Shown here piece after piece: positions 33,486-44,144 of a stretch of DNA of 64,000 bases (its first letter is position 1; each line of letters begins with the position of its first letter). A program made the position numbers and the translations under genes. Below the pieces are notes generated by a model. The model saw nothing but the letters and a program-made list of their open reading frames with translations. It searched no databases and was not told where the DNA came from. The stretch is from Pseudognaphalium luteoalbum (Eukaryota; Streptophyta; Magnoliopsida; Asterales; Asteraceae): positions 62,216,320 through 62,280,319 of the forward strand of contig OY730196.1 in NCBI GenBank assembly GCA_963422505.1, written 5' to 3'.

Positions 33486-34851
33486 CACCTAAGGTTTATA
33501 AATACTTTTAAGTATAACACTCCGAAATCATAATAATAATAGTTGAGATTATTATTGCAAACAATCACCAACGGGCCGTACACATTTTCAAACACTAAGA
33601 CAATCAACCAAATTGTAATCATTTGGACATTCTAGTTGGACAAACAACTACCAGGTAGTCTTATTAGATGCCTTCACATTTTTATAACCATCGCGTGTCG
33701 TGGACACCCTCAGGTTACAAGTCTTTGGACTTCGATTATTGGCTAATCAATCTCAGTTTATTAAGATAAACTCTTCAGGCTCATGTGAGTCTCATAGCCC
33801 CTCTTTTTACTGTTTTACTAGGGGTGCGATACATTGCTCTGTTTTTAACACGTGAACGCGAGTACATATTTCAATATACTACATGAGTTGTTTTCAACTA
33901 ATCAAACCAAAGTTCTCCGTCAGTATAGTCTGGTAATACGAAAGTAGCATGAATATTAGTATATGGTACCATATAGGATTGACCCACCTCGTCCGGGTTA
34001 GTCACGCTAACCTCTGCAACGGACGTATTAATATTTGGGAAAACGAGTGTAGATTAGGCACTCGTGGAGGCACCTCGCTCTGAATTCTCTATATGAGACC
34101 CGACCCTCGAGTTAAGCTTAGACTATGCGCTCATGGTTGTATACACTATCAGTATCATTTGCTGGATGCAAATTAACATTATAATCTTGTAGTTCACACA
34201 CTATTATTTGATATCTAAACCTGTGAGCTCACCAGCGTTAGCTGACCCATTTTAGCATGTATCACAGGTACTCAGCAATAGATCTGGACTGCCCATCAGG
34301 AATGCATATTAGCTCGAGTCTTCATGCAAACTTCAGAGATTTCATTGCATTATTAGACTTTGTATAACTAATTATGTATCTAAATCTCTCATATTACGAA
34401 CACGAGCTATGTACGGGTTCAAACTGTTGTAAACCTTTTAATATCAATATATTTTGTTAAAACGACGCATATAGAGTCATTTGCTATATATCTGTGTGCT
34501 TTGATTATTGATTAGTAACACCCAAATTATGCTTCCGTAAAACATTAAATTTGAGGGTGTTACACACGTGTTACTCAACGGTAACACATGTGTTAGTTGT
34601 TTTCAAAACCCACCTAAAAAGGAAAAAAAAAAGTTCGTCGAAAGTATACCTTGTCACATCTCTAATTGAAGAGAATAAAACGCTGATTATTATGGTGCAA
34701 TTTTTATGATTTTTCGACTTACGATTTGAGAAATATTTAATTTTTTAAAATGTGGAGGAAAGAGAAAAAAGTGACACATGACATATTCTGGTTGGTTCCT
34801 CCATTTTCACTCAAAAATGTTGTACTCATTTGAACCTTACTCATGATCTAT

Positions 34852-36351
34852 AATATTTATGCAATATATATAAATGAATTTGGTTTTAAATGTATTCTCA
34901 TTAGTATAATTTTCATCAAGTATTACATAACACAAACAAAAATATTTAGGTTCAAAATTGAAATATAAAGACTTTGAAAAGTCAAAACTATACACTTGTG
35001 ATTAGAGGAATGTAGTAGAGTTTTAACGATAGGAATCTTTTTTTATATAAAACTCAGTAGGCGAGTAGGTAATCACCTACACTGCCCCCATTATGATATC
35101 GCCATTGAATGATGGTGATACCTTTTCTAATGGGTGTTTGAGTAATTGAGTCATTTGAGTCATTGAGTGGGTAACACAAAGCTTGCAACATAGTTCCTTT
35201 TGATACCCTTGGGATCAGTCATGCAATATAAGGCGGATGTCATTTGTTCAAATAATACATAACAATATGTATAATAATCTTTGTAAAGAGTTTGTACTAC
35301 TAACTTTAAGCTGAATGTTTCTACCGTCGTAAAGTATATGCTAACTCGAATACGACTATCAACCACTTACCGACATCGTCTAAGATAAAATGTTAAATTC
35401 TTATGGCACGGTTAATCTACTAATACTAAATGATTTCAATATAAAATCAGCAATTTCAAACAGCAGAACGCCATAATCCCAAAGCTTACTACATAATACA
35501 TCTTTGATAAATGCACACACAAGACGCAAATAAACACAAAATCATAATCAGATATACATAATCGTGTCAACACCATTAGACCATTATGTACAAATTATCC
35601 AAAATTTGAAGAAATGATCGAGCTTACAAAGAACTAATGATTTCAATATACCCACACCTTACTGCAATCTGTTCTACAATGAAAAAACAATAGACAGAGA
35701 GAAAGCAGAATACCAATTAAACAGAGGTTGAACCGAAAAGAGTAATAAATAACTTGACAGTATATTACTAGACTGTAGCAGTTTTCCAGGATGACATGTA
35801 CCTGAACCGAAATGTTAGCATATGGAAAGTTTTCGGAACAAAGGAAAAGTTGCTCACAGACAAACTTAATTGCTTACTATCGACTAATTTATGAATTTAT
35901 CTATTATATTTATCATCATTTTTAGTAAATAATCGCACGAGTAGAGAATAGTGATTTCAGAATCAAACGATTTATAATGCTAAACAAGACACCAGGCATA
36001 CAAACAATGAAACATGTAAGTAAATGAACACATAATCATATCGAGCAACGAAGCAGAGTTGCGGGAGCCATTGAAGGGAAATGGAACGGTATAGTAGTAG
36101 GATTTCAATTACTTAAAACGAGTCTTCGTGAATGATTTATAAGAGACGAAAAAAAAGGAGCACAGTATACACACATATATGGATGATTAAGGACCAATTT
36201 GGAAGCATAATCTATCTACATAGATATGTAAGTACGAAACGATGGACAAAAACTGATAGGTAAGCTTAAAAAGACAATCTTCGGAGTCTTCGAAGTTGGG
36301 TCCTTGTGTGTAATTATTTCCGGCTTCCGGTCCCAAGTTGTATGTAATAAT
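34852..36351. other. intergenic / 3' flank of the F-box fragment
   Basis: No coding region recognised. A small hairpin, TATCGCCATT/ATGGTGATA, lies at 35096-35120. The AT-rich sequence from about 35580 upward may include the 3' untranslated part of the minus-strand F-box fragment, but nothing marks its end. Confidence 0.4.
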
Positions 36352-36770
36352 TCATGCTGTAAAGGCCCAAGTGGTTGTAATCTGGTGCCATAATTGTCGT
36401 TGTTGTTGTTGTTCCAGTTCAAGCTCCACATCCAGTGTCTGTATCTTGAAAGAGTTGATTCCTGATGAAGTGATTTTATGGCAGTTGGTCAAGTAGATAA
36501 CCGATAAGCATCTGCAGCCTTTAGCTAGAGAGAGCAAACCTCTATCACAGAGGTATCTACATCCATTGACATGAAGTATCTCGAGATTTTTGGAATACAA
36601 TCCGACATACTGCCAACCAGAAAGCGTAATACTGTGACAATCGGATAAGTTGCACTCTTGAAGAAGGGGACAAGCTTTAAAGATGTTCACTATATCATCA
36701 TCATCTCCAAAGGTGTTGCAGTTTTCAAAGTCGAGGGATTTAAGATTTGCAGCAAGATATCCTAAATCAG
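36352..36770 (-). pseudogene. F-box/LRR protein, C-terminal exon (FBL12-like)
   Basis: A clean frame of about 139 codons with leucine-rich repeats of the cysteine-containing F-box type (ACPLLQECNLSDCHSITLSGW, NLEILHVNGCRYLCDRGL). By memory the order matches the end of Arabidopsis FBL12, a substrate-recognition subunit of SCF ubiquitin ligases. The F-box and first repeats are missing. The frame stops being recognisable at 36770, where TCAG could be a splice acceptor but where sequence starting TGATAAGCAT (36772) looks like an Athila-type LTR end. Everything further upstream to 64000 is transposons. The C terminus ends in a glutamine-rich stretch and TAA/TGA at 36352. It is probably a truncated gene; a distant 5' part cannot be excluded. 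Confidence 0.7.
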
Positions 36771-36771
36771 C

Positions 36772-38433
36772 TGATAAGCATATTTATACACTTGAGTGCG
36801 GATTGGGTTGGTTCGATTCGTTACACTCCGATTTACGTAGCTAACCCCAATGACCCGTATCGAACAAGGTGAAGGGTGGTAAGAATCGAATGGTTACCAT
36901 CTAAGGAGATGGGTTTCGGTGATGAGCAAGGCTTAAGCTTGGATGATGAATGTGGGGAAAGAGCATATAGAGGCTTCTCTTGATTCTTGTTGGTATATTG
37001 TGATTTTGTTGCTTGTTAGCTATGATTTCCCTCCTTATAAAGGGGGAAGGGGAAGGCCTAATAGGGAAGCCCATGGGCTAGGGAGCCCAAGTATATGGTA
37101 CACGATCAAGTCCCCCTATTTCGGTACGACAAGTTTATAATTTTCGTGTCGAACTATAAATATGTAGTTTCCAATAACTTGACATAGAAGTTTGCCCAGA
37201 GGGACAATGCTCTGGCACGGAGGCCTACCAAAAGATCTGCAAAATAAGATAATATGGCTAAAGCACCTTCGATAATAAATGTGCTAGCAGTATGTAAGTA
37301 TGACCATAGCATGGGTGTTTGTCAAGACATGCACCGTAAAATAAAGTAGTCCGGATAAAGTCATGGCAATAAACCTGCGACTGTGATCCTGCTAGCAAAA
37401 TAAGTGCGCTATTGTATTGTCGGTGAGAAATGCAAGGCATTTAACAACATTACTGCAATGTGTCCAACTAGTAGACTGACACAATTTGGGGTGACATATA
37501 GTATATCATCACTCCCCAGTTCAATATGGTAATTTTTTGAAGAACCATGTTGAACTAATAGTTTTGCTGTTGCACATGATTGACTTGAGTAATTGATTTG
37601 AAACCGGTATAATTCTGTTTGTTTTCATCTTGTTCTGTTAGTCATGACTTGGCAAATTCTATATTGCCTTCGGTACAGGGAATGATCAAGTAGCAAGCCT
37701 ATTGGCAGATGCTTGTGTCATTCCTGTCTTGTTTTAATTCATCACTAGCCAACCTATTGGTTGAGGTGAATCTCTGCCAGCGATAGGGCTAGAATTCACC
37801 TTCCACTATGATAGGACCGCCACTCCTGTATGCTAATTCGGGCGATTTTTCAGCCAAGTGCCGGGAGTGGGGCTACGTGGGGTTATATAGGATAACCCCG
37901 ACCAACGGGGTGGCTATGAGAGTCTGTTTGCACCTTGCATATTTTTGACTTGCGTAAACATGGAAAATATGACAAGTCTTCTAGATTAAACAACTTTTTC
38001 AATTGAACTTATAGAAAAGCGATTAACATAGAATGGCAGAGGGGGTGATCATACCCCTCCAAGCTTGTATCAGTTGTTCACAAGTAACAGTTTTTATGTT
38101 GGTACTATATATAGGCATGAATGACCTTATTGAAGGTTTATGGTAGCTCAGTCTAAAGGCAGAGCTCATTTGAAAATTAGAGCTTAATAGCTCATACCTA
38201 TTTGAAGAGCAAAGCTTAAGAGACCGGTATCTTATATAATCTTATATAGAGGACTTATGAAATATAATATGATGCTTCGGTTCGTGGAATTGGGGTTGTT
38301 CCTATGTAAGGTAGGAGACCGGTATCTTATTTCAGCAAGGCACTCATTGATAAAACACTAAGTAAGTCAGCATAAGATAATTTTTTTGTTACTTTAGCCC
38401 TTTCGATCCAGCATTGAAGGCCTTCTCTTTTGT
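36772..38433. other. probable retroelement-derived sequence, unclassified
   Basis: It begins TGATAAGCATATTTATAC, like the sense start of the layer-3 LTR (TGATAAGCATCAAAT), directly after TCAGC. A plus-strand TATA-like CTTATAAAGGGGG is at 37033-37046. I could not find the matching right end or the second TCAGC, so the element boundary is open. No coding region is recognised. Confidence 0.35.
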
Positions 38434-38672
38434 GTAACATCCTCCCCCTGAGCTCACTGGGCCTGAGGAGCAATGTGAGGCCTGAGGAGCAATTGAGCTA
38501 CAGCTCAATTGGTGATACTAAGTGGTAAGACTTAGTATTAAAAGGGAGGTCTTGAGTTCAAGTCTCTCAACAACCTGAGTGATGCCATAGGCTACCGGAT
38601 GGGTTGGGGTGTATTGGGCTGCAGACCTCACATTGCTCCTCAGGCCCAATGGGCTCAGGGGGAGGATGTTAC
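38434..38672 (+). mobile_element. tRNA-like (SINE-like) unit inside a 47-bp inverted repeat
   Basis: Arms 38434-38480 and 38626-38672 are inverted copies with two mismatches (GTAACATCCTCCCCCTGAG...). The 145-bp loop holds a tRNA-like A box (CAGCTCAATTGGT, 38501-38513) and B box (GAGTTCAAGTCTC, 38554-38566) at tRNA-like spacing. This suggests a Pol III-derived SINE head. It ends 8 bp before the layer-0 LTR. Confidence 0.6.
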
Positions 38673-39939
38673 AAAATAGTTGAAACACCCTGCTATTTAC
38701 AAGACCATTTTTTTTAAACCAGAAGCGTGTATTTAAATAATTACATCTTAGATTGCATACATTACAAACCCAAAAGTTGCAATCCACATATACATGATAA
38801 TTAAAAGTTAAATTACCATAATATTTACAAACACTAAACTTAGGTGTTATATCAATCCAAAATAAATTGTTTAAACCATTAACATGATTTTTAAAAGACA
38901 GAGTGGGAGCCGTCAAGCATTCCTTCAAGCCATTTTCTTGCAACCCACAATCAAAAACTAAACCTGCAAGAAGTGATGAGGGAGATTAGTACAAAGTTAA
39001 GTGAATAGATCTTTAACTATCAACCTAACTCAGATTAACAATTGTTTACAGTCAAGCATCATAAAAAATTAGCTTCAAAGAGGATCGGTGGTCCTAGAGG
39101 TACCCTACTGCCGCGGTGGTACCTAAGTAACACTTACAACCAACTGAAGGCCAATTCAGCGGTCTAACCGATAGTTTGGTACTATTACTACTTACAACAT
39201 CAATTTAGTAAACAACACATGTACAAAGCACTACTATTGTCCAAGTAATAGTACCCAAACCCAATCCCTGTTGCCCTCTGAAAGAATTCACATAAACCAT
39301 AATAATCATGGCAATATGCTAATCAAACAATATATAATAGTAAAATCGCGTTTACCCGTTGTAACCAAGTTGTTACAACTAACTTAGACTGAGAGTCATT
39401 GATCCACTCATCGATCTCAATCTCCACTCAGAGTTGTAATGTTACTGAGTCTTCGGTGGATCTGAGAACATAACAACAATAAGTTAATATCTCACTTTAT
39501 AATATTAATTTAAATACAAAATGTCATACAATAAATAATATATGTTTTTCTTCCATACAAACTTAAAACATCACATTTTAAATCTTTAGTAACTATAATA
39601 TATTCATGTATTAACATCAACACCAATTGCTTTAAGCACATACACAAACACACATTTTCAAGCATACCCGATTGAGTCACAGGCCATACCCGATTGGGTA
39701 ACCCCCATACCCAGTCGGGTAACCTAGAAAATTTCTAGATTTGTGATTTAGGCCCCATTCTTTAACCAAATTGTTCTATTTCACGCGATCGGGTCAGTTT
39801 ACCCGTTTGGGTAACCCTTCATACCTGTCCGGGTATTGAACCTACCCGATCAGGTAAGGTTTAAAATCCAAATACTTCATCCGTGCACCAAACTTTCTGC
39901 AAGAACTCAAAACCCCAATTTAACCACAATCAAGTTCAA

Positions 39940-39941
39940 GC

Positions 39942-39998
<57 letters not shown>

Positions 39999-40003
39999 TG
40001 TGT
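39940..40003. repeat. (AT)n(TG)n microsatellite
   Basis: About ten AT units run directly into about twenty TG units, ending just before the ATGAG target copy of layer 1. Confidence 0.95.
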
Positions 40004-41610
40004 GAATGAGTGTCGTCACCCCGTCCGTCGGTCGGGTTTTACCCCGGTTGTTGGTCCGACCGCAATAGAGGTGAGCGACAGTGGAAGTTTTAAATTTTAT
40101 ATTTTGCTGGGCTCAAACTATGCTAGCTACCTACCTTGTGGGTAAGGTGGCAAGTATAACTCGAGTGTCGTCCAAAATCGGAACGAATTGAAATGAATTG
40201 GAACCTACCAAAGATAACTTGACAATAGGATGGGTTTAGAAACAAGGTAGGTGTCACACCCCGCCAACCGGTAATTACAATCAATCAATATAATAATGTG
40301 CGGAAGCCTTGTGATGTGGCGGGGCTGCGAACAGTATTTCAACCAACAAATACATACATACTCAGAGCATATGGTTATCGCACAACTTTATTTATCAAGG
40401 ATTCCAAGTTCAACTATTGTTACAAAAGTAGTACGACTATGTAAGTCGTAACAGTAGTGGTAGAGTTTAAAACCTTTTACTTTTAACAATAATACATAAG
40501 TTTAAAATAGGATTTCATAGGTATGACCGCAATGTCTGCAGTTATACAAAGGAAATCCCCAAAAGCGGTCCCAACAGTATGTGGCATCCTAAGTAGTCCA
40601 GAGTTGTCCATTGATGTGTGCTAAGTATAGGCAATTATAATCACAAGTTTAATTAAGGAAATACTAAATAATACTATCACACAATTCAGGCAAGTATTAT
40701 CCTGATCACAGAATATAGTTTTATAAGTAAGTTCAGATTCGAACACAGGGAACGTGATTTAATCTATAACTAACTATTTATTTATACTAATTACAATTAT
40801 TACAATTAATATACAAATTCACAATTATAAACAATAATATACAATAATATATAAGATAGGGGGAACGTTTTAGTTCCGATCGAACATATATATAATTGAT
40901 ACCAATTCTTTAATAGATAAGTTTAAAGGAACAACTTAAGAATACTAAATTGGATAGAAGATTATGACTATTTAAACTATTATTTATTACACTTATTATA
41001 TCAACTTATGTCTATTTGCATGTTGGCTATTATTATTGTGATTTACTAATGTAGAAAACCTCAAAGGTTATGACAATTCTCATATAGCAATACAGTCAAA
41101 GGTTATGTAAAGTATCACTATTTATTAAGATCTATCAACATATTATTGATGCAATTCCAGGGTCGGTTGAATCATAATGCTACTTAACATCTAATTAAAC
41201 ATAATCACTTAATTTAAAAACCCAAAAGGTTAGTGAGTTTATCTATAAATCAGTTAATTATGATTATTAACATAATATAACACATAATTCTTGCATAACA
41301 ATATTCAATAATATAGTTCCAACATAAACATATAATTCATATAATAAACATAATAAACATACATTTAAACATTCATAATGAAAATCTAATAAGCAATTAA
41401 TTCAAATAAACAATATCCATAGTAACCCAAAAGGTTAGTGAAGCTACAAGGATAAAGAAACCGAATCAATTGACGAACTAGCTCTTCCTAAGGTTGAAAA
41501 CCTTCAAACCCTAGCTCCTTAGCCTCCAAATTCGCACCTAAAGTCGACCTTAAACCTTAATATTCGACTTTTAATTCTAAGAATCGTATATCGTTTAATC
41601 AAAACTAAGC

Positions 41611-41622
41611 CTCTATTTATAC
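41611..41622 (-). promoter_or_regulatory. LTR TATA box of layer 3 (left copy)
   Basis: GTATAAATAGAG on the minus strand, identical in the right LTR at about 56273-56284. The nearest palindrome starts 18 bp upstream. Confidence 0.65.
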
Positions 41623-41639
41623 TAATTCTGGCCGACCCT

Positions 41640-41766
41640 CCAACCGCCGGTTGGGACCTCCAACCGCCGGTTGAAGTTATTTGAGTATTACTCCAACTCT
41701 GCGTATTATCCACCGCCTTGAACTCTTAGCCCCAACCGCCGGTTGGGCAATCCAACCGCCGATTGG
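41640..41766. repeat. palindrome array, CCAACCGCCGGTTGG (left LTR)
   Basis: Copies at 41640-41654, 41660-41674, 41732-41746 and 41752-41766 of a 15-bp odd palindrome (arms CCAACCG and CGGTTGG around C); the second and last are imperfect. Two further copies lie in the leader of ORF1 (52733-52747 and 52754-52768). Confidence 0.93.
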
Positions 41767-42094
41767 ACTTAAATTCCAGAAAATTCCATAAACGGCTTGG
41801 GCTTTAAATTGGGTTTCTTTTTCTTCTTTAACCGGATTCACTTATTTTCTTGGCCCAAATCTTTAATATTATCATTTTAGTCTTCATTTCTTTAAGGTTT
41901 AGATCTTCTTTTCTTCAATTGCTTTAATTTCTTCAATCTCGGTCTTATTTTCGTTCTTTTTCTCCAATCTTCAATTAAAATACATTTCTGTAAATATTAA
42001 CAAAATAAGTATCTAAAATCATATAAATGCATAAAATGTATACAAATATAGAGATAAATTACTATAAAATATAGTATCTATTTGATGCTTATCA

Positions 42095-43589
42095 AATATC
42101 CCCACACTTAAGTTCTGCTTGTCCTCAAGTAGAATACTGAATAAAATTTAAGCATCAACTTAATATTCAAAAATCAGAGTACCAAAATTAAAAACCTGTT
42201 TTATAACTTAAAAATTTAAACAATTTAATTAACATGGATAACTATAATGTATAAATAAAAATTATTATTATTTGTGCAATATATAGCTCATGAATGATTA
42301 CTAATATATTTATCCTCTTTAAACAATCTATATTTATACTTCTGAATACATCTTTATTATTATTATGTATATTACTTATGATTTCCATATATGATATACT
42401 CTTAAACTTAATCATGCAATTTACTTTTATATTCCAAATAAGTATATAAAATCCATTTTTAAGAATCAAGACATTGGTGACAGGTCTGCATTTACATGCA
42501 ACAAAGCGACATAACTTGATTCAGGTAAAGTAACTTTTCAAATCAAACCAGCGGTGACAGGTCTGTACAGCCGTACAACAAAGCGACATAGTTTGATTTT
42601 TATTTATTTATATATATATTTTTTCTTTTGAAAGAATTTTCTCTTTCTTCTACTTTATTTAAGAATACTAATTAGAAACCAGGTCTGTACTTACGTACAA
42701 CAGAGGAAACAATTAGTAGACTCCCAAATGCTTTTATATAAATATGAAGATATATAAAATTATCGCATGATAAATCTAAGAATTAAGACTTTTATGTCAT
42801 ATATCATATTATGTACCATAAAATAATATACAATTATTTTTATTAATTTCTTAAAATTCAGAAATCTTCATATAGATTGCCTATTAGTACATCATATCAT
42901 GTAACTATATATCACTTATTTATTAAGTAGCTTACATTATATATACAAAATAGTTAATCCATATCAAAGTCTAAACTTTTAAATACAAAACAAACCTTTA
43001 ACCAAAGTATTCTAATTAATAAATACTCAATTACACACTTAAAATTTTAAATTTTAGTAAAAATTAAGAACAAGAGAAACTTAAATAATTAATTAATTAA
43101 AGAAATTCTTTTTCTTACGAACCCTATCCCCACACTTAAATTATACAATGCCCTCATTGTATAAAAATGATAAACAAAAGTGAGTAAGGAAAAGAAAAAT
43201 AGAACAGAAAAACTCCCCTGACTGAATTTTCAAAAATTCATCATCGGCTAAGAAAAATTCTGCGTGGTTGATTTCTTGATCTCTTGAAAAATAATATACA
43301 ACATCCACACTTTCATAGTTAATCACGATTGCATTTAGCATATGCAATAAGCCTTTAAACCCCTCGGTATCCCAAGTGGACGAGTTATAGTCTCGAGAGG
43401 GTTTCCAGGGAACATACCCACAAAGTTCATTAATAAAATAGACTGTATGAAAGAAAGTGCTGAACTTACTGCCAGTCTTGTGCTATCAAAAACAAACAAC
43501 CAAATTAGCATAATAATAATAATAAGTACTAATGATAATAATAATAAATACATTCATCCAAAATGTATATCAAATGTATTAAACAGAAA
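42095..43589 (-). other. 3' non-coding region of layer 3 with hairpin repeats
   Basis: AT-rich. Three degenerate repeats containing CAGGTCTG, a short inverted repeat (GCATTTACATGC, TGTACAGCCGTACA, GTACTTACGTAC) and ACAACA(A)AG lie at about 42478-42530, 42553-42600 and 42678-42710. A second PPT-like CCCCACACTTAAA is at 43128-43139. Confidence 0.6.
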
Positions 43590-44144
43590 CTAATCATCAT
43601 CCGAATCATCCTGCCCAGAATGCCTCGAAGGTCCAGCTCCATCATCAAAGAATGAAGGAACATATGGCTGGTACTGAATAGACCTCTCTCGTAACAGCTG
43701 CTGCAATAACTCGTGCTGATAATCAGATCTGTGATAACTCTCCCTCTCAAATCTATCAAATCGCTGCTCAAACCTGGTAAACCGATGATCAATCATATCA
43801 AATCTCCTACCATGAGCAATCTCCATCCTCTCTAATCTCTGCTGAATATCCTCTAACATATCACCCCTGCCACGACCTCTACCACGAGCTCTACCTCTAC
43901 CTGCTGGTAGCTCAACCACAGGGACTGGGATCTCAGGAACTAACGGCAGTGGAACAGGTGGTCCTCTCAATCTGGCTCTATGGACCGGCTGCTGTCCTGG
44001 CGCAACCTCAGGTGTCCATAACAAAATCCCCTCATGTACACCAACCTGAATAATCCCTAGCTCAATCAACTTGTCCTCGCCTAGCAAGGACATCCCAGGG
44101 GTAACAGGTGTGCAAGTCAAAAAATCAGCAGCAATCAAACCATA

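Larger units (their letters stand above)
32020..34564 (+). mobile_element. solo LTR of the left-chromovirus family, 2545 bp, TSD CACGT
   Basis: TGTAACACCCGCC...GAGGGTGTTACA with CACGT at 32015-32019 and 34565-34569. It aligns in inverted orientation with 16439-18949 over most of its length. It was inserted into the centre of a GTAACACACGTGTTAC palindrome of the MITE. The region 32520-32660 is pyrimidine-rich (CCCTC, CTCTCT) and may be the transcribed leader. Confidence 0.93.
31627..34842. mobile_element. MULE-like foldback MITE, 9-bp TSD, split by a solo LTR
   Basis: Ends GGGTAAGGTTCAAATGAG (left) and CTCATTTGAACCTTACTC (right) are inverted repeats, bordered by ATGGTCTAT (31618-31626) and ATGATCTAT (34843-34851), a 9-bp duplication with one change as expected for Mutator-like elements. 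Long inner arms also pair (31760-31840 with 34625-34735). Without the LTR it is about 670 bp and non-coding. It is the same family as 24122-24815. Confidence 0.78.
40612..42094 (-). repeat. left (3') LTR of layer 3
   Basis: 1483 bp. A minus-strand TATA box (GTATAAATAGAG) lies at 41611-41622, with the palindrome array 41640-41766 directly upstream in the sense direction. The polypurine tract beside it reads AAGTGTGGGGATATT on the minus strand (42095-42110). Confidence 0.93.

Noticed and set aside
39960..40145. Plus-strand frame with a Cys-Val repeat
   Set aside because: Translation of the TG microsatellite running into an LTR.
41519..41713. 64-codon minus-strand frame identical at 56181-56375
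   Set aside because: LTR repeat of layer 3 spanning its TATA box; no protein features.
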